This document shows positions 42,667 through 52,436 of a stretch of 64,000 nucleotides of DNA, piece after piece. Each line of letters begins with the position of its first letter. Position 1 is the stretch's first letter. The position numbers and the translations under genes were made by a program. A model generated the notes under the pieces. That model did no database searches and was not told the DNA's origin. It worked only from the letters and a program-made list of their open reading frames with translations. The stretch is from Symbiodinium natans (taxonomy: Eukaryota; Sar; Dinophyceae; Suessiales; Symbiodiniaceae), in contig CAJNDS010000557.1 of NCBI GenBank assembly GCA_905221605.1, positions 413,182-477,181 of the forward strand, written 5' to 3'.

Positions 42667-45600
42667 GGGAAATCCTTTTGCAAGAAAGGGATTCACAGAG
42701 AACTGCGATTCGTGGCAATGTTCCGATGGGTGGTTCTTCCGGCCCCAATGACGGGCAGAAAAAATCGGTTCACCTTGGCGAAGAACGCGACAAAGCGTCG
42801 CGGGGGGAGACCCGCCAAGAAGTGACTTCTCAAGTTTTTTCGCTACCACAACCTTCTCGTCGAACTGAACAGTCTCAAAAAAGAGCAAGGGATGGCTCAG
42901 TTATAGTTGGTTCGCTGGCGGTGGGCTCCACGGATGAGGTTTTACCTGGGCAAGGTGTTGCTGGACAGGTGAATGTATCTGAAGGCGCTCAAGTTCTTCC
43001 TGGGCAAGAAGTGGCTGGACAGGAGACGGCGCTGGAAGGAGCAGTGCAAATTCCTGGCGAGGAGACTGACCAAAACGAAGGAGAAGGTGGGAGCAATGAA
43101 CTCCGTGGTGATGGTGCGAAGACATTGGATGTTCGTCCGGTGAAGAATGTTCCTCAGCAATTGCTGGTTAAAGGTCTTCTGACTCGGATTTATTGGAAGG
43201 TTGCTGTCGGCAAGTTGCCTGTGGGGCACAAGGACTATCAGAAGGGATCCAATAAAATGGATCGAAACTTGGTTATTAGCATGTCATCTGAAGGTGCAAG
43301 CGAACAGGATTTGAACCTGGCATTGGAAGATGATACTGATCAGAGAATGGATGATGGTGCATTGGTGGTCATGGCATATGACCCTGGTACACTGATTCAG
43401 TCGGCGACAACTATGTGGGTTATGCGTCGTGGGTTGGCAGATCGTGCTCTCTGGTCGGCAATAGCGACTGCGGCACAGAGAATATGTGCTGAAATGGTTC
43501 AAGTGGATGAACTGAATGCCCAGTTGAATACTGGGAGACTCCTTTTTGAAAGGAGAGATCAAGGACACTACGGTGATTTGCATCATTCGTTCCATGAAGA
43601 TCCGTGCTTGCCGGTGGTGGGAAATTATCCTCTTTCGGTGATGGGTGCGCTGCTTTCTCCTGGCCTGGAAAAGGAATTCAGAAATACTGAAAAGTTTGGA
43701 ACTGCTATGGAGGCAATAGCCTATGATTGGAGTCGCAGTCCAGGCATGGAAGTTCATGTGGAACTTATGGCAAGGGTAGCCAATCTGGTCGCTCCATTCC
43801 TTAGACTAGGAGGCCAAGGGACAGTGGTGAATTCCGAATTTCTCTGGCAGCACGGGAGGGACCAAATGATGGAGTTCCTTCAGGCGGCGACTTGCGCTGA
43901 TCAATTGGAGGTTCTCTGGAGAAGAATGGACGACGATGCTGATGAGGAAGTGGATCCTACAGGAATGGTGCTGGAGATCCCCGATCAACAAGATGCGGTA
44001 CTAGATCAAGGGAACAATGAATCCCTTATTCCCATTGAAGATGCTGGAGGTGAGACACTTGGTGACACTGGAAGGGATGGCAAAGCGCCAGAAGTCTCTC
44101 CGGAAGAGGAGACATCCAGTGGGTCGTCAAGACTGGCGGGCACAAGGATTTTCTTGTGGTCAGTGTACTCTCGCGTTGCTTCCAATTTCTCTACGCAGGA
44201 CCGCACTACTGGGAAGATCTTTGACAGCACAAAGGGGTATCCTGGTGAAGGACCAAACAATGGTGACAATCCTTCCTCTAAGAGGAACTTACCCTGGATC
44301 TCTGAAGACTACCTCGACGAAGTGGTGTCAAAAAAGATGGAAAGGTCTTCAGATATGGATGGGTTTGTTCCGGGAAGAGAGGGATCGTTGGAAAAGGTAG
44401 AGGTGGAGAATGTTACTGCCTCTAAAATTCTTATGGCTCTTTGGAAAAAGGGATATAGAGCTGGGTATAGGAGGTTGTGTCGTTTGAACGTATCTGGATG
44501 CAAGGTTGGAGCAATGAAGCGTCCAATCAAAAGGGTGCAGAAGATCGGCACTAGGAAAGCCTTCATGAAGAAGTTCAATGTTTTTGGATCGTCTCAGCGT
44601 GGCTCAGGAGCTGGCGGAAAACCAATTATGAAGGTGGTAGGACCAAGGCCAGGTTTTCCAGCTGTACTCCAAGCATCAAATACTGATAGCACCTGGGGTG
44701 AAGGGAGCAGTTCTCAGGCACATGGCAATGTTCATGTAGAGCAGAATCGCCCTATGGACCGGTTCGAGGCGGAGCGCTTGGAGAAGAGGAAGAAAGGCTT
44801 CTGCTATTGGTTCAGTAAGGGAAAAGATCGCTGCAAATTTGGTGAAGACTGCAAATTCATCCATTCAGAAGATGATGTGGTGCTGCATTCGTATTGGTGC
44901 AAATACTATGTGGCGGGGAGACCCTGTTTCGCTGGAAAGAAGTGTGCGTTCTCGCATGATGCAACTGGTGTGAGGTGCATTCAGTTTGCTCAGTCTGGGA
45001 AGTGTCGTTATGGTGACAGGTGTGTTTTTGAGCATGGTGATCCGCTGAATGAACAGAGGCCAAGGTCTCCGAGGACGCCCCCAAGGGATGGTCCAAGGAG
45101 AAGTTCTGGTGCAAAAGGTGGGGAAGAGGAGATCTCTCCTGAACAGTTCGATGATGGTGAGGAGTATTCCATGACTTATGACGATGACACCAAAATGTCG
45201 GAACTGTTGATGGAAGCGATTTCATTTCTGTCGAATGGCAAAACAGATTTGGCTCGAGCAGAGGCGGACCCACTGTTCAAACTCCTGAAGTTCAAGGGAG
45301 ATGCTGACCAGATGGATAGAGAATGGGTTTCGTGGACCACCGATATGTTGTCCGTGCTGGAACTTCACGAAGTAGTGAAGTCGTATGAGGTTTCGCTCGA
45401 GGAGGTGGAAGAATGGGTCAATGACCTGAGGATATGGTTCGAGCGAGCCAACGTGGAAGAAGAAAAAGATCCCAAAAGGGGCAAGAAGAGGTCCCTAGAA
45501 AGGGAGTCCAGCAAAGATATTCCTGCCGAAAAGGAGGTGGTTGAGACTTCTGAGACGGAGGTTGCCGTTGAGGAGGAGGCAAAAAAGGTTAAAAAGAAGA

Positions 45601-46040
45601 GGAAAACTGCAGTTATCGAAGATCCTTACACTCTCCTGGTTCCAAAGCCGAAGAAGATGCCGGCGACCATTGAGAAGAGTGGATCATCATCCAATGCGGC
45701 GGTTTCTGCAGGGGAAAAAGCCTCGAAAATGCGCACAAAGTCAAACGTCGGTGGAAAGGCGAAGAAGAAGGAGAAAAGTCAGAGTCCCAAAAAGGGAGAA
45801 GTGGTGGTGGTGAAAGGTCCTGAGGAAAAGGATCGTCCTCCTGATGTGGATGCGCAAGCGTCTACAGCTGTGAGTGCAGAGCTGGGTCAATCTTGCCAAG
45901 CGATTGAGGACGCAAAAAGAGAAGGATTGGTATCCTCAATTCAAAGGGGCGTACAGGATCCTGTTCTTGCAGTTTCGGACCTGGAGTATATTCTGCTGCA
46001 ACTTCACCTCAAGATTGCCAACAATCGGAAAAAGAAGTGA
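42300..46040 (+). CDS. ORF2 of the LTR element: three more CCCH zinc fingers
   Basis: About 1246 residues; the open frame begins with TTG at 42300, so the true start may be further in, or it is reached by frameshift from the linking frame. N-terminal part acidic (DDDDQAEALVSYADSSSDSS). A central globular part of unknown family (LWSAIATAAQRICAEMVQVD). Three tandem CCCH fingers lie at about residues 832-913: CYWFSKGKDRCKFGEDCKFIH, then CKYYVAGRPCFAGKKCAFSH, then CIQFAQSGKCRYGDRCVFEH. The C-terminal third is Lys/Glu-rich with KKVKKKRK, a possible nuclear signal. No polymerase or integrase motif. Stop TGA at 46038. Confidence 0.8.
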   Translation: MDACAEVSTVRTEAEIGGSWNATGEPTNKKVSVNIKPCEKGKALAGQKTGATGATLSFTATSATGGSGGETKTTGTEASWWVVDTRAWADVVDDDDQAEALVSYADSSSDSSEEETNAVQRMREILLQERDSQRTAIRGNVPMGGSSGPNDGQKKSVHLGEERDKASRGETRQEVTSQVFSLPQPSRRTEQSQKRARDGSVIVGSLAVGSTDEVLPGQGVAGQVNVSEGAQVLPGQEVAGQETALEGAVQIPGEETDQNEGEGGSNELRGDGAKTLDVRPVKNVPQQLLVKGLLTRIYWKVAVGKLPVGHKDYQKGSNKMDRNLVISMSSEGASEQDLNLALEDDTDQRMDDGALVVMAYDPGTLIQSATTMWVMRRGLADRALWSAIATAAQRICAEMVQVDELNAQLNTGRLLFERRDQGHYGDLHHSFHEDPCLPVVGNYPLSVMGALLSPGLEKEFRNTEKFGTAMEAIAYDWSRSPGMEVHVELMARVANLVAPFLRLGGQGTVVNSEFLWQHGRDQMMEFLQAATCADQLEVLWRRMDDDADEEVDPTGMVLEIPDQQDAVLDQGNNESLIPIEDAGGETLGDTGRDGKAPEVSPEEETSSGSSRLAGTRIFLWSVYSRVASNFSTQDRTTGKIFDSTKGYPGEGPNNGDNPSSKRNLPWISEDYLDEVVSKKMERSSDMDGFVPGREGSLEKVEVENVTASKILMALWKKGYRAGYRRLCRLNVSGCKVGAMKRPIKRVQKIGTRKAFMKKFNVFGSSQRGSGAGGKPIMKVVGPRPGFPAVLQASNTDSTWGEGSSSQAHGNVHVEQNRPMDRFEAERLEKRKKGFCYWFSKGKDRCKFGEDCKFIHSEDDVVLHSYWCKYYVAGRPCFAGKKCAFSHDATGVRCIQFAQSGKCRYGDRCVFEHGDPLNEQRPRSPRTPPRDGPRRSSGAKGGEEEISPEQFDDGEEYSMTYDDDTKMSELLMEAISFLSNGKTDLARAEADPLFKLLKFKGDADQMDREWVSWTTDMLSVLELHEVVKSYEVSLEEVEEWVNDLRIWFERANVEEEKDPKRGKKRSLERESSKDIPAEKEVVETSETEVAVEEEAKKVKKKRKTAVIEDPYTLLVPKPKKMPATIEKSGSSSNAAVSAGEKASKMRTKSNVGGKAKKKEKSQSPKKGEVVVVKGPEEKDRPPDVDAQASTAVSAELGQSCQAIEDAKREGLVSSIQRGVQDPVLAVSDLEYILLQLHLKIANNRKKK

Positions 46041-46411
46041 TTGGATGGTATGGATGAAGGGATGGTTTTTCTCTTTCTGGAGACAGGTGCGCTGGAACAG
46101 CCAATGTGCTGACAAATGTGGTGGTTACTATTAAGGGTATGGAAATCCCTGATAGTAGAAGTCAGTAGCTTTTCGCGTAGCGAAGACCACGGTTTGTGGT
46201 GAAGAAGGCCAAGGAGTCTTCAGTGATGAGAGGATCATGGTGAAAAAAGATTCTCTATGGTTAGTGGATTTAGCCAATGTGCTATAATTTCGTCCTGGTA
46301 GACGTAAAACCATATTGTGCATTTCAAGCAGCTGGCTGCTGCCCTAATGGCAGTTTTTGGCCAAAGATCTGCACCTCCAATGTGTCCTAGGAAATCCTAG
46401 GACAGGGGGAG
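46041..46411 (+). other. 3' untranslated region of the LTR element, ending in a purine tract
   Basis: No ORF of note. The last 12 bases (GGACAGGGGGAG) abut the 3' LTR and fit a plus-strand primer. A short palindrome CCTAGGAAATCCTAGG precedes it. Confidence 0.65.
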
Positions 46412-46698
46412 TGCGGAGCTGCAACTGGTATTGTAGAAAAGAGTTAGTGTTGAGAGTTGGAAGGGTTAATGAACCCGGATAACATGTTTGGCTCAAGATG
46501 GGCTTGAACAGAAAGCCACAAGTTCAAAAAGTAGTGCCTGGGTTCTTAGGGTTTGGTAAGGGTGTGGATTCCTTCCCCCTTTCCTTCCCCCCTGGGTTGC
46601 TCTTATCCGTGTTCTCGTTTGTTTCTTGGTTCGATCTGGGGAATATAGGTTCAGGGCGATTAGGGGAGTTGGTTTCCTTCCCTGGTTGTCCCCCCGTA
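46412..46698 (+). repeat. 3' long terminal repeat (287 bp)
   Basis: Same sequence as the 5' LTR; followed by CCCTAAACCC. Confidence 0.92.
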
Positions 46699-46764
46699 CC
46701 CTAAACCCTAAACCCTAAACCCTAAACCCTAAACCCTAAACCCTAAACCCTAAACCCTAAACCC
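46699..46764. repeat. telomere-type array at the right flank of the LTR element
   Basis: Nine CCCTAAA units; the first CCCTA matches the left flank of the element. A TTTAGGG array in the other orientation follows at 46863-46966. Confidence 0.92.
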
Positions 46765-46773
46765 AAAGAAAAC

Positions 46774-48814
46774 CTCAACAGCCGGGTGGCGCGCCAGGGC
46801 CTCCGTGGCGGAGGCCGCAGCCTCGGCTGGAGCCCCAGCCTTCAGCAGCGCCATCGCCTCGATTTAGGGTTTAGGGTTTAGGGTTTAGGGTTTAGGGTTT
46901 AGGGTTTAGGGTTTAGGGTTTAGGGCCTAAAGTTTAGGGTTTAGGGTTTAGGGTTCAGGGTTTAGGGGCTTTCTGGGCGTTTGGGGTGCACAGGGCTTCT
47001 TAGGGCGAAAGAGATTTTTGGCAGGGCCATTTCAGGCTTACAGGGCTAAACAATACAAGGGGTTCTAGGGTTCAGGGGTTGTAGGGTCCAAGGTTTTGGG
47101 TTTTTTCGGTTGCCAGGTTGAGGCTTGTAGGGTTTGCGTGCTTAGGGTGGAAGGTGTTGGGGTTCAGGGTTTAGGGTTTAGGATATAGGGCTTAGGCCTT
47201 GCCTGAAGGTTCCTGATTAACAGCGTTATAAAGTACCCTAAACAAGGTTATCACCATAGCCAACCTACGCAAGAACCCACAAAAATGCCCCGAGACTCCA
47301 AGCTATGTGCAGGAACTATCCAAGGAGCCCTGTTCGATGCGATCACGGATGCCTGGCCAAGCGCGTCGGGTCTGTAGCGCTTGGGGTTTGGGGTTTGGGG
47401 TTTGGGGTTTGGGGTCCAGGGTTCAGGGCTTACTGGTACGAAATAACTTTGATCTCTTCTGGGCAGAGCTGGTTTTATCAGTGCAACCATTACCCAGGCC
47501 CTTCACCCGTTCGATGTGTCTCGTGGTAGTGCTCAGCATTGTCCAAGAAGCGATCGGACGTGGGCTTTATAGCAGTCGGGGCCATTTCATGTTCGACACC
47601 TCACTAGCTTGCCGATTTGGTTTCGGATTTAGGCTGCTCCCTGATGTCGCATAGTCTCCTGGTGTCATGGTGCAGAGCCCAGGCTCGAGCATTGAAACAT
47701 GCTTTTGACTCGCAGAAGCCCCGAGTACTGTCATGAGTACTTACAAGTTACAAGTAGGGTTCTAAGTAGGGTGCCTATGCATATCACCTCATTTAGGCTA
47801 TTGATAAATTTGCAAACGTTGCTTTAACGTACCCACGAACCTTCAAGTACACCCTAAACCCGGCAGCACCATCTTGCAAGCCCTACTTGGCGGTTCATGG
47901 GCAACTATAAGTATGAGTGTGGTTGTAAGTAAGGTAACTGTGAGTTAGGGTACTTATACCCCCTACTTATAAGTAGCCATGAACCTCCAAGTACACCAGG
48001 GACCTTGCAGTTAGGTTGCTTTGGTTGCTTCGAGCCTACTTCGGTCCCCGGAAGTCTCCGCAAAACCCCAAAAAACCCTAACGCTGTCAGCCTCTGTGTC
48101 CGGCAGCGACAGCGCGCCATCCTATAGATTTCAGTCTGTCTTCACGGCGCGGGGGTTCTCTAAGTTTTAGGATGTTTTTAAGCTTCTGATGATGGATCTT
48201 CTTTTAAGGGCTTATAGGGTTTGGGGGCTTTTTGGGGCAGGTTTCTGGTCAGGCTTTTTCGGGGGGTTTCAGGATTTAGGGTTTCTTTGGATGGAGTTCA
48301 GGGCTTTTGGGGCTTCATCGGGGCGTTTCCTTGCTAGTTCTTTCTAGGGAATTTCAGGACATAGCGTGCTTTTGCGCTCTAGAATCTGGCGGGTATTTCA
48401 TTAATTGCCTTCAATCCCGACTAAAAACCAGCCAGGGTCTAGGGTCTAGGGTCTAGGGTCTCGGGTCTGGGGTCTAGGGTCTAGGGTCTGGGGTTTAGGG
48501 TTTAGGGTTTAGGGTTTAGGGTTCAGGTTTCAAGGTTTCGGGCGACGCGTGTTGCGTGCAGACCTCCAGAGCCAATCGGTACGCAGCTTCGGCTGGCCAC
48601 CTTGGCAGGGTTGAGTTTAGGGTTTAGGGTTTAGGGTTTAGGGTTTAGGGTTTAGGGTTTAGGGTTTAGGGTTTAGGGTTTAGGGTTTAGGGTTTAGGCC
48701 ATACCCACTAAGCCCCCCATGAGCCCGGACCAGCTCTTGGGCTCCCAACCAAAGACCTGCTTTGAAAGCTTCATTGCCCAGGAGTTTCAGGGACTGCCAC
48801 GCGTGTGCCGCGTC
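46774..48814 (-). CDS. TPR-repeat protein, four exons of an incomplete gene
   Basis: Minus-strand exons 48750-48814, 48549-48600, 47328-47351 and 46774-46857 join in phase into 75 codons. The result fits TPR geometry: SLKLLGNEAFKAGLW joins WPAEAAYRLALEVCTQH so that G, N, F, A, Y and AL fall at consensus positions; the next join gives SVIASNRA-MALLKAGAPAEA, then ATEALARHPAVE. Donors are GT, GC, GC and GT; acceptors are AG|G. TPR repeats bind partner proteins or chaperones; the exact protein is unknown. The intron or end after 46774 holds a telomere-type array and then the LTR element. A further possible exon is 49519-49564. Confidence 0.68.
47725..47850. mobile_element. MITE family 1 copy
   Basis: Left part TACTTACAAGTTACAAGTAG, right part GTACCCACGAACCTTCAAGT; lies inside a TPR-gene intron. 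Another, diverged copy is at about 47203-47310. Confidence 0.55.
47885..47992. mobile_element. MITE family 1 copy
   Basis: ACTTGGCGGTTCATGGGCAA at the left and AAGTAGCCATGAACCTCCAAGT at the right, with long inner pairing. 108 bp, 35 bp from the previous copy. Confidence 0.7.
48612..48698. repeat. interstitial telomere-type array (TTTAGGG)
   Basis: Twelve TTTAGGG units forming most of the intron between the TPR exons 48750-48814 and 48549-48600. Upstream, 48436-48528 mixes TCTAGGG, TTGGGG and TTTAGGG variants. Confidence 0.9.
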
Positions 48815-49083
48815 CTGCATCCAGGGTTTGCTAGGATCTAGGGTTATTTCCCTAAACCCTAAACCCTAAACACTAAACCCGACAATGTCCTACAGTAGTA
48901 CGCGAGTTTCGGAGCTTTGTCGGGTCTTATAGGATTTACAGGGCTCCAAGGTTTGGGGGGGCGTTGGTTTAGTGATTTTCCCGGACTCCGTCGGACTGTG
49001 GTGCACGAGAAGTCGCAGAGTTTGGTTTGTTGGAGGCAGGCCTAAACCCTAACATCCTACATCCTAGTCGCCCAGTAACCATA

Positions 49084-49170
49084 GTATAATCAGGGCACCC
49101 TTTTTTGGGTTGGTTTTCTTTATAAGGGAACCTTGAACCCCCCAAAAAAAGGGAAAAGGGTACCACCGGG
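49084..49170. repeat. dispersed repeat shared with 15128-15214
   Basis: Shares CAGGGCACCCTTTTTTGGG, ATAAGGGAACC and GGGCTACCAAG with the earlier copy. Confidence 0.5.
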
Positions 49171-49518
49171 CTACCAAGACATTTGCCAGACGGGGAGGCT
49201 CCCGAGAAACACAGTAGACATCTGTAGATACGTGATAGCATCACCACCCTCTTCTGAACAGCGCATGGGGACTTGAATTTCACATTGGCCCAAAACTCTA
49301 ACCCCTGAAACCCCTATACTCTTGATCGCCTCCCCACACCCCGCACAAGCTTTAGGCGATTTGTTGCTTAGGTGGTTGCAGCCCTTGACCCCCAAACCCT
49401 AAACCCTAGACATAAACCCTGAACCCCAAACCCAAAACCCTAAACCCTATGTATAAACCCTAAACCCCAAACCCCAAACCCCAAACCCTAAACCCCAAAC
49501 CCTAAACCCTACAGGTAC

Positions 49519-49564
49519 TTGCCTCCACTCTCAGATCCTCCGGATCGAAAATCGCCCTTTCAGC
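49519..49564 (-). CDS. candidate exon, possibly of the TPR gene
   Basis: Acceptor TGCCAG and donor AAGTACCT frame 15 codons reading AERAIFDPEDLRVEA. The coding look is good, but its end phase does not fit the next TPR exon directly, so at least one exon would be missing between them. Confidence 0.42.
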
Positions 49565-49591
49565 CTGGCAGGCTTCGAAACCGAAACCTCT

Positions 49592-49775
49592 ACTTGGAGG
49601 TTCATTTGGGTACGTCTAAGTGGGGTTGTAAGTGGGGTAGCTATGGTTTCGGGTACTTGCAACACTACTTAAGAGTACTTCTAAACCCTACACCCTGAAC
49701 CCCAAACCCTAAACCCTAAACCCTAAACCCCACACCCCAATAACCCTACTTATAAGTACCCTTGAATCTCTGAGT
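49592..49775. mobile_element. MITE family 1 copy interrupted by telomere-type repeats
   Basis: Left arm ACTTGGAGGTTCATTTGGGT, right arm ACTTATAAGTACCCTTGAAT; about 60 bp of CCCTAAA variants (49684-49745) lie between them, making this copy longer than its relatives. Confidence 0.62.
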
Positions 49776-50492
49776 GAACCCCACAAGGCTTCAACGCTGG
49801 CTACAAGACCGGGAGTTGCAACCAGGGGGTGGACACCGTCAGGGTTTAGGGCTTGAAAACTTAGGGATTAGGGTTTAGGGTTTAGGTTTAGGGCGCGGAA
49901 GATGAAGGCAGTTTCAAGTTTAGAGCTTAGAGCAGCATGCCCTACACCCTTCACTTCGTACGTGGGAAGTGCGATCCCGGCGTGGCTCCGAAACCCTGAG
50001 CCGCTGAACCCGGAACCCCCCGCTCCAACAGGCTATGAGCCCCCTTTTTTCTGCATGGAAGGAACCCTAAACCCTAAACCCTAAACCCTAAACCCTGAGC
50101 CCCTTTCTTTGTTTGCTCAACCCGACACGCACATGGAAACCCAAAGTCCCAAACCCCCCCCCCCCCCCCCCCCCAAAACCGGCTTAAACCCTTACACTGA
50201 GCTTTGGCTTTTCGAGTCCAGGGTTTAGGGTATATAGGGTTTAGGGCATGGCTTTGGTAGGCAGGGTTAATACTACAGCTTGGACTTCTGTTCTTTATTG
50301 TCCCTGCACTGCCCACTGAAGACTTGGCGCCTGTACATACGGCGCCACAGAACCCAAACCCCGAAAACTATACCTGTGACTCCCAAACCCTACAAAAGAG
50401 TAGGCGATCATCCCCTAAATATCCTCAAAATAGCAGGTAAATGGAGCCCCTGGTAAGCCCTAAACTCCACAGAAAGCCCCCTTGCCCAACCC

Positions 50493-50562
50493 TCACTGCC
50501 GTGCCTTGGCCAACGCCTCCTTGCTCAGTGGCGCCGAGCCTTTTTCTTGCGTGACGTGCATG
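50493..50562 (-). CDS. candidate terminal exon, unknown gene
   Basis: Minus strand reads VTQEKGSAPLSKEALAKARQ then TGA, a plausible soluble C-terminus. The acceptor was not fixed, and no partner exons were found. Confidence 0.33.
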
Positions 50563-50857
50563 ACTTAATAATCTATAAACCCTGTAAGCCGCATAAGCCC
50601 TGTAACCCAGTAAACCCTAGAAACCCTGTAAACTACAAAGCCAAGAAATCCTAAAGGCTCTATGAACCTTACAAACCTACAAACCCTATAAACCCCACAA
50701 ACGAATCGTCTTCAACGGAGCGGTTTTGAAGGTTAGTAGGAACAGCCTTCCAAGCCCTTGAGGGGCAGAAGGCTCTAGTAGGGTTCTAGAGTCTGCTTCT
50801 ACGCGTAACTAACCTGTGAGCCCTGTGAGCCCTCCAGGCCATTTCAACCCTACACCC

Positions 50858-50967
50858 CAAAGGGATGTACCTATATAGTATAATTAGGCTCGTGCCTTAA
50901 AGGGCTTCCCTTTTAGTAGCTCTTGGGCCCCAAGTAGATACTACGTAAGCACATGCACCCTTAGGGC
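50858..50967. mobile_element. MITE family 2 copy, diverged
   Basis: GGATGTACCTATATAGTATA at the left, TACGTAAGCACATGCACCCT at the right, around a CCTTAAAGGGCTTCCC core. Confidence 0.5.
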
Positions 50968-51228
50968 CCTAGAGGGCACCCTTTTCTCTCAACAGTAGCC
51001 CAAGGCATCGGCGAATGGATGGATTGCCCGCAAGGTCCTTCGGGTTTAGGGTATAGGGTTTAGGGTTTAGGGTTTCAATCTTCAAGAAAGCAGGGTTGCA
51101 GGGTTCATTGGGGGGTACAGATAAGTCAGGTTAGAAGTAGGTTAGCTATGGCTCTGGCTATAATGGCTATAATGGCTATAGCCTCCTTTTTTAGGGCAAA
51201 AACCTTACTGATAAGTACCCAGGAACTC

Positions 51229-51230
<2 letters not shown>

Positions 51231-51259
<29 letters not shown>

Positions 51260-51282
51260 CCGCTCTCTCTCGCTCTCTCGCT
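51231..51282. repeat. (CT)n microsatellite
   Basis: Mostly CT dinucleotides followed by TTGCAG, which would also make a plus-strand acceptor. Confidence 0.85.
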
Positions 51283-51295
51283 CTTGCAGACTCAC

Positions 51296-51351
51296 CAAAA
51301 GTCCTCCATCACGGCTTCAGCGGTGCTCCGAATGTCGGGCGCCAGGGCACC
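51296..51351 (-). CDS. candidate exon with GTGAGT donor, unknown gene
   Basis: On the minus strand, AG|GGTGCC opens 18 codons reading GALAPDIRSTAEAVMEDF, then TG|GTGAGT, a near-ideal canonical donor. A plus-strand exon (PKVLHHGFSGAPNVGRQGTL) after the CT-rich tract is an alternative reading. Confidence 0.42.
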
Positions 51352-52436
51352 CTCAGAACTGTGCTTGGTTTAGGGTTTAGGGTTTAGGGTTTAGGGTTCG
51401 GGACTGCAATGGAACCCCCAACAATTCCCTGGTGATGCCTGGGCACCTCGCCTTAAATAACCCGAACTATGTTTTTCTGAGCTTATCAGCTTTAGAGAAG
51501 GACCCCTTGCACCCAGCAGGCTGCATTGCCACCGGCCGGAAGGTCGGTAGTAGGGCAGTCCCCTGAGAGCCCAAGACACCCAATTCAGGAAACCCGCCCT
51601 TCAAAAAAAATCGCAGGGCCACTTGAAACAAAACACAACACATACATGTCATACGTGGGTGACAGGTCCGATGTGGTAGTTGGCATTTCGCACTTTGTCT
51701 TGCCTGTTCTTTGCTGCCGCCCTGGAAGACAACAAGTCCCCGTGCCCTAGAAATTAGGAAAACCAACCTCATAAGGCTGAGACAAAACATGGGACTCTAT
51801 TTACCTACAGTTTAGCAGTATCTCCCCGTTAATTCGTAGTGTATAGCCCAAAAAACTGTAGGTAAAGAGTCCCAGAAACCCTCTAAAACCGAAACCTGCA
51901 TCGCCTTCGACTCGCTGATGCAGCGCTGGAGGGCCGCCACTGCTGCAGAGGCCTCCGCGGAAGAGAAAGCCCCAGAGCCCCAACCTAACATCTCAGTTGT
52001 TTAGGTGTTCAGGGTTTATAAGGTTTAGGCTTATAGGGCCTATACTCGGTGTTAAGAGGCCTTAGACAAGCAAGCTCATAAATCAGAACAGACTTCACAC
52101 CCGCAAACCTGCGCAAGCCCAACCCTAATCAAAGTAGCATAACTCCCGAAGGCCGCGAGAAAACAAAGCTCCCACAATTTTCAACAGGCATTTGCTCTGC
52201 AAAAACCGAGAGAATCCGAGGAAGCAGGAGCTGTCATAAAATAATGGAACAAAACAATAACACATGATCCCCGCAACCCTCAACCCTCAACCCCCTAAAC
52301 CCGAATAGCTCCCCTCCAGCCAGATTTGAAACCGCTAGAGCCAAATCTCAAGCCCAAAGCCAGAAAGCCTTGCGAAGGCGAAAGCTGCCCGCCGGCATTC
52401 TCTTCAACCCCCCTAAACCCTAAAACCTCAACCCGA

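Larger units (their letters stand above)
37850..46698 (+). mobile_element. LTR retrotransposon carrying CCCH zinc-finger ORFs, no RT seen
   Basis: Two 287-bp direct repeats (37850-38136, 46412-46698), identical by eye, start TGCGG and end CCCCCCGTA (imperfect inverted ends). The 5' LTR is followed at once by GGTTATGAGCCCA (38137-38149), complementary to the anticodon arm of tRNA-Met (GGGCTCATAACC), like the half-tRNA primer sites of copia and Ty5. The 3' LTR is preceded by the purine tract GGACAGGGGGAG (46400-46411). CCCTA flanks both sides, consistent with a 5-bp target duplication in telomere-type repeats. Between the LTRs are only the ORFs described separately. I find no YxDD, RNase H, integrase or clear protease motif, so a non-autonomous element is inferred. 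Identical LTRs imply recent insertion. Confidence 0.87.
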
